Assembly: GCF_003014495.1 (NCBI RefSeq)
Contig: NZ_PYGC01000004.1
Coordinates: 62,001-126,000, forward strand
DNA: 64,000 bases
Origin: Prolixibacter denitrificans
Lineage (GTDB): Bacteria > Bacteroidota > Bacteroidia > Bacteroidales > Prolixibacteraceae
Direction of reading: 5' to 3'
Below are positions 61,365 to 64,000 of the stretch, in pieces. Position 1 is the first letter of the stretch; every line of letters begins with the position of its first letter. The position numbers were made by a program, and so were the translations under genes. Under the pieces are notes generated by a model. The model worked only from the letters and a program-made list of their open reading frames with translations, ran no database searches and was not told the origin of the DNA.

Positions 61365-62369
61365 ATGATCATGAAAAGTCAAATCAGAATCAAACGGTAC
61401 ACATTAATCGCCCTGATGGCGACATTGCTTTCGTGCAACGGATTTGCTCAAAAGGGCACTCCTACGATAACCAAAACCTTTGAACTGAATCAACCGGGAA
61501 CATTGAATTCCCAATCTTCCGGTGGTGGCATTGTCGTAGAAGGGACCGACCAAAACAAAGTGGTTGTGCAGGCCTTTGTCCGGAAAAATGGAAAAATACT
61601 ATCTCCGACAGACCCGTCACTCGCTGATGTTCTGAAAGATTTTAACCTGGATATACAGAAAAATGGTTCGGTCATCACGGCGAATGTTGAGCGCAAACGA
61701 AATTTCAAGTTCTGGAACAACGTCGGTATTTCCCTGAAGATCATTGTGCCTAAAGAAATGTCCTGCAATATAGCGTCCAGCGGCGGTGGATTAAAAATTT
61801 CAGATGTAGATGGAACCCATGACCTGGCAAGTAGCGGAGGCGGAATACGAATAGAAAACGTTACAGGAACCACCAAGGCCAGTTCCTCCGGTGGTGGTGT
61901 CCAGGCGATTAATCAGAATGGTGATGCTCGCTTAAGCTCCAGCGGAGGCGGTGTAACTCTGGATGAAGGTCACGGAAATGTTTATGCACGCAGTTCCGGC
62001 GGAGGTGTACGCCTGAAGAATGTGCACGGAGATGTGGATGCCAGTAGTAGCGGAGGCGGTGTAACTGTCACTGGTGAAACCGGAGCTATAAGAGCTACAT
62101 CCAGCGGAGGTTCTGTACATGTTAACATCAGTAATTTAAGTAAGAAACTGTACCTGGCATCCAGTGGCGGTGGAGTTGACGCAACGATTCAAAATGGCGA
62201 TAAGTTGGGTATGGACCTGGATTTGAAATCAGACAGAGTATACATCGACCTGCAGAACTTTTCCGGCACATCAGAAAAAGACCGGGTCAAAGGAACAATG
62301 AACGGTGGCGGAATCCCCGTTTACATGCATGCATCCGGTGGAAACGTCAACGTGAAGTTTCAGGATTAG
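61365..62369 (+). CDS. Secreted DUF4097-like beta-solenoid protein with SSGGG repeats
   Basis: A 334-residue exported protein (MATLLSCNGFAQ; the LLSC could also be a lipobox). Nine SSGGG/SSGGS motifs occur. From residue 137 the repeat is strict: six units of exactly 18 residues, each starting xSSGGG followed by two or three alternating hydrophobic residues, then one of 20 (to about 264). This predicts a right-handed beta-solenoid like DUF4097/DUF2807 auto-transported or adhesin-like domains. It lies 21 bases after one MacB-type permease gene and 87 before another, so it may be their substrate or partner. Confidence 0.8.
   Translation: MIMKSQIRIKRYTLIALMATLLSCNGFAQKGTPTITKTFELNQPGTLNSQSSGGGIVVEGTDQNKVVVQAFVRKNGKILSPTDPSLADVLKDFNLDIQKNGSVITANVERKRNFKFWNNVGISLKIIVPKEMSCNIASSGGGLKISDVDGTHDLASSGGGIRIENVTGTTKASSSGGGVQAINQNGDARLSSSGGGVTLDEGHGNVYARSSGGGVRLKNVHGDVDASSSGGGVTVTGETGAIRATSSGGSVHVNISNLSKKLYLASSGGGVDATIQNGDKLGMDLDLKSDRVYIDLQNFSGTSEKDRVKGTMNGGGIPVYMHASGGNVNVKFQD
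61773..62156 (+). repeat. 54-base coding repeats (18-residue SSGGG units)
   Basis: Within the solenoid gene, six consecutive units of 54 bases start at 61773, followed by one of 60. The protein motif xSSGGG is constant, while codons vary (for example TCCAGCGGCGG, AGTAGCGGAGG, TCCTCCGGTGG). The repeats are therefore old and kept by protein selection rather than freshly expanded. Confidence 0.8.
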
Positions 62370-62456
62370 AATAGAGACAAGACTGAAAGGCGGCGACAAA
62401 ATCACACTGAATCAACACGATACAAATAGCTGAATGAAATCATAATAAGAAACCAA

Positions 62457-64000
62457 ATGCTCAATCTGTCAAACATCAAAATGGTATTCCGCAATGCACG
62501 AAAGAACAGTGCATTGACATTTGCCAAGCTTTTCGGTATCAGCATCTCCTTTGCAGTGATTTTGTTCGCTGCCGGATACGTTTATTACGAAACCAGCTTC
62601 GACAAATTTGTTCCCGACAAGGACAAGATTTTCCGCATTTACATGAAAGGAAACCTTAACGGAGATGAGGCTGATTATGCAGTAACCAGCGCTGCCATGG
62701 CTGAAACCATCGTTCATGATATTCCTGAAATTACCGAAGCAACAAGGCTCCGACCTGACAGAGACGCCGATATCCACTACCACGACGAAATAATAAAAGG
62801 CGGTCCGTTGCTCTTTGCCGACTCCAATTTCTTTTCATTTTTTCATCTACCTATAAAAAAAACATCTTCTAATCTGTTTGGCTCAAAAAATGATATTGCG
62901 ATATCAGAAAGCTTGGCCATTAAACTATTTGGCAATGCCGATGCCGCATTGGATAAAGTGGTCAAGTTGATGGACGAAGACTGTGTAATTACAGGTGTAT
63001 TCAAGGATTTTCCCAAAAACTTTCACTTGCAATATCAGGTTGTACAGTCCATTGAAAAATCCCAACCGGAAAAACAGGATTGGGGTTCTCAATCATACTA
63101 TACCTACATCAAAACAAATACAGCAAACCCCGATGTTGATAAGTTGAGCTTTCAACTAACCAAAACCGTCTACACGCACAGCATGCCTGAAATTGATGGA
63201 GCCAAAGCGAAAACATGGGATGATATGAAGGCGAATGATTCGCTTTATCTCTTTTATTTGGTGGAACCGCTAACAGCCATCCATTTCAGCAATCACAAAT
63301 TCGATCCGGCTGTTACAGCCAGTAAAACATATGTATACGGGGCCATCATTCTGGCCTTACTGGTCTTGCTAATTTCATCTATTAATTTCACGAATCTCAC
63401 CATTGCCAATTTATCCACTCGCCTGAAAGAGATTGGCATTCGGAAAACGACCGGAGCTTTCAGCGGCCAAATTGCCACACAGTTCCTCTATGAATCACTC
63501 ATCTTCTGGACCATTGGATTTTTTCTGGCTATCGTACTCTATGAAGTAGGTGGAAAACCACTCGCCCACTACCTGAATCTGAGTGTTGAAATTTCGCCGA
63601 TTTTATTGATAAAGATATTCCTGCTTACTTTCCTCGCGTTGTTGCTATTTAACATGCTAACAAATATTCTGCCCATCTACTATGTATCCAAAAGGAAGGT
63701 GCTCAATCTCTTAAAGGATGAAAAAAATAGTCACCACCGCTTTACCGTCAAGAACAGCTTTGTTTTCCTGCAATTCGCTCTGTCCGCGCTGATCATTCTC
63801 AGCTCCATCATCGTTCAAAAGCAGATTAGTTATATGGTGAATAAAAACCGGGGATATGACGGCAATAATGTTCTCATGTTCAATCTATATGGCATGAGCG
63901 ACACCAACCGCAAAAGCTTTATCAACGACCTGAAAGCCTATGCCGCCATAAAGGATCTTACCAGCAGCGATGTCAATTTTGGGAAAGATGACCCCGGCAT
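62457..64000 (+). CDS. Partial: second MacB/FtsX-type permease (3' end beyond window)
   Basis: An open frame from the ATG at 62457 runs off the window (514 codons). It begins MLNLSNIKMVFRNARKNSAL, with a first helix (FGISISFAVILFAAGYVYYE), a periplasmic domain (SFDKFVPDKDKIFRIY), and an FtsX segment NLSTRLKEIGIRKTTGAF at about 320. A second half starts with FTVKNSFVFLQFALSALIIL. It is a paralogue of the permease at 58968. The three genes from 58968 are in one direction and closely spaced. Confidence 0.88.
   Translation, partial: MLNLSNIKMVFRNARKNSALTFAKLFGISISFAVILFAAGYVYYETSFDKFVPDKDKIFRIYMKGNLNGDEADYAVTSAAMAETIVHDIPEITEATRLRPDRDADIHYHDEIIKGGPLLFADSNFFSFFHLPIKKTSSNLFGSKNDIAISESLAIKLFGNADAALDKVVKLMDEDCVITGVFKDFPKNFHLQYQVVQSIEKSQPEKQDWGSQSYYTYIKTNTANPDVDKLSFQLTKTVYTHSMPEIDGAKAKTWDDMKANDSLYLFYLVEPLTAIHFSNHKFDPAVTASKTYVYGAIILALLVLLISSINFTNLTIANLSTRLKEIGIRKTTGAFSGQIATQFLYESLIFWTIGFFLAIVLYEVGGKPLAHYLNLSVEISPILLIKIFLLTFLALLLFNMLTNILPIYYVSKRKVLNLLKDEKNSHHRFTVKNSFVFLQFALSALIILSSIIVQKQISYMVNKNRGYDGNNVLMFNLYGMSDTNRKSFINDLKAYAAIKDLTSSDVNFGKDDPG

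Noticed and set aside
61773-62156. Recent minisatellite expansion in the SSGGG gene
   Set aside because: Codons differ between units while the protein motif is kept, which points to old, selected repeats.
1-64000. tRNA, rRNA, insertion sequence, prophage or integrase genes
   Set aside because: I saw no transposase or integrase motif, no long terminal inverted repeats and no cloverleaf-like sequence in the gaps; a dedicated tRNA search was not possible.

Overview
The window reads as a chromosomal segment of a Bacteroidota bacterium. Evidence: starts mostly lack Shine-Dalgarno motifs; several promoters match the phylum's TTG-N19-21-TAnnTTTG pattern; there are many short lipoprotein signals; and the gene families are typical (SusC-plug-like protein, MacB-type permeases, sulfatase, GH2 enzyme, ECF sigma factor). 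A marine or sediment Marinilabiliales/Prolixibacteraceae-like organism is my guess from gene content, not proven. I saw no tRNA, rRNA, CRISPR array, insertion sequence or phage gene.

Layout. (1) 1-1583: the start of a secreted protein and a DUF763 gene, both on the minus strand. (2) 1584-2396: an 800-base non-coding region with an almost perfect 29-base palindrome, three 9-base direct repeats, a perfect 11-base inverted repeat and a likely promoter. (3) 2397-22224: a fourteen-gene Wzx/Wzy-type exopolysaccharide or capsule locus on the plus strand: export lipoprotein, Wzc-type tyrosine kinase, uronic-acid nucleotide-sugar enzymes, two tandem PaaK/CapK-like ligases, flippase, polymerase, two glycosyltransferases, PglC-type initiating transferase, FemAB-like acyltransferase, a small Cys-rich protein, a PLP aminotransferase and a PglF/WbpM-type dehydratase. 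It ends in a strong terminator at 22289-22329. (4) 22333-27652: mostly minus-strand secreted genes (GH2 glycosidase, Gfo/Idh/MocA oxidoreductase, zinc metalloprotease lipoprotein). (5) 27786-35638: mixed metabolic genes, including a cyclase-family enzyme, PAS histidine kinase, alpha/beta hydrolase, and a two-gene operon of a ThDP-dependent pyruvate-oxidase-like enzyme with a membrane-anchored GltB-like FMN/Fe-S protein. (6) 36074-43355: small secreted or membrane proteins, a sulfatase, a patatin-like phospholipase, and an ECF sigma factor with a membrane-protein partner. (7) 43678-46825: an unusual DUF4242/cyclase-like/AraC regulator followed by a truncated haemoglobin and a berberine-bridge-type FAD oxidase, with two perfect 19-base direct repeats 21 bases apart in between. 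(8) 47065-58717: a complete ten-gene haem operon, hemA-C-D-B-L-E-N-G-F-H, from glutamyl-tRNA to protohaem, closed by a textbook terminator. (9) 58861-64000: a permease 3'-end remnant, a full MacB/FtsX-type permease, a secreted protein with a strict 18-residue SSGGG repeat, and a second permease cut by the window edge.

How the genes work together. The polysaccharide locus contains all the steps of a Wzx/Wzy pathway: sugar activation (epimerase, dehydrogenase, dehydratase, aminotransferase), lipid-linked assembly (PglC-like transferase and two glycosyltransferases), translocation, polymerisation and export. The haem operon carries both the oxygen-independent (HemN) and oxygen-dependent (HemF) coproporphyrinogen oxidases, which suggests haem synthesis across oxygen levels. 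The neighbouring haemoglobin/oxidase pair could be a haem-using, gas- or redox-responsive module under the fused AraC regulator; that link is inferred. The items I consider most unusual are this regulator with its 21-base-spaced repeats, the stand-alone SusC-plug-like protein at 37462, the small Cys-rich protein in the polysaccharide locus, and the permease remnant abutting the haem terminator.
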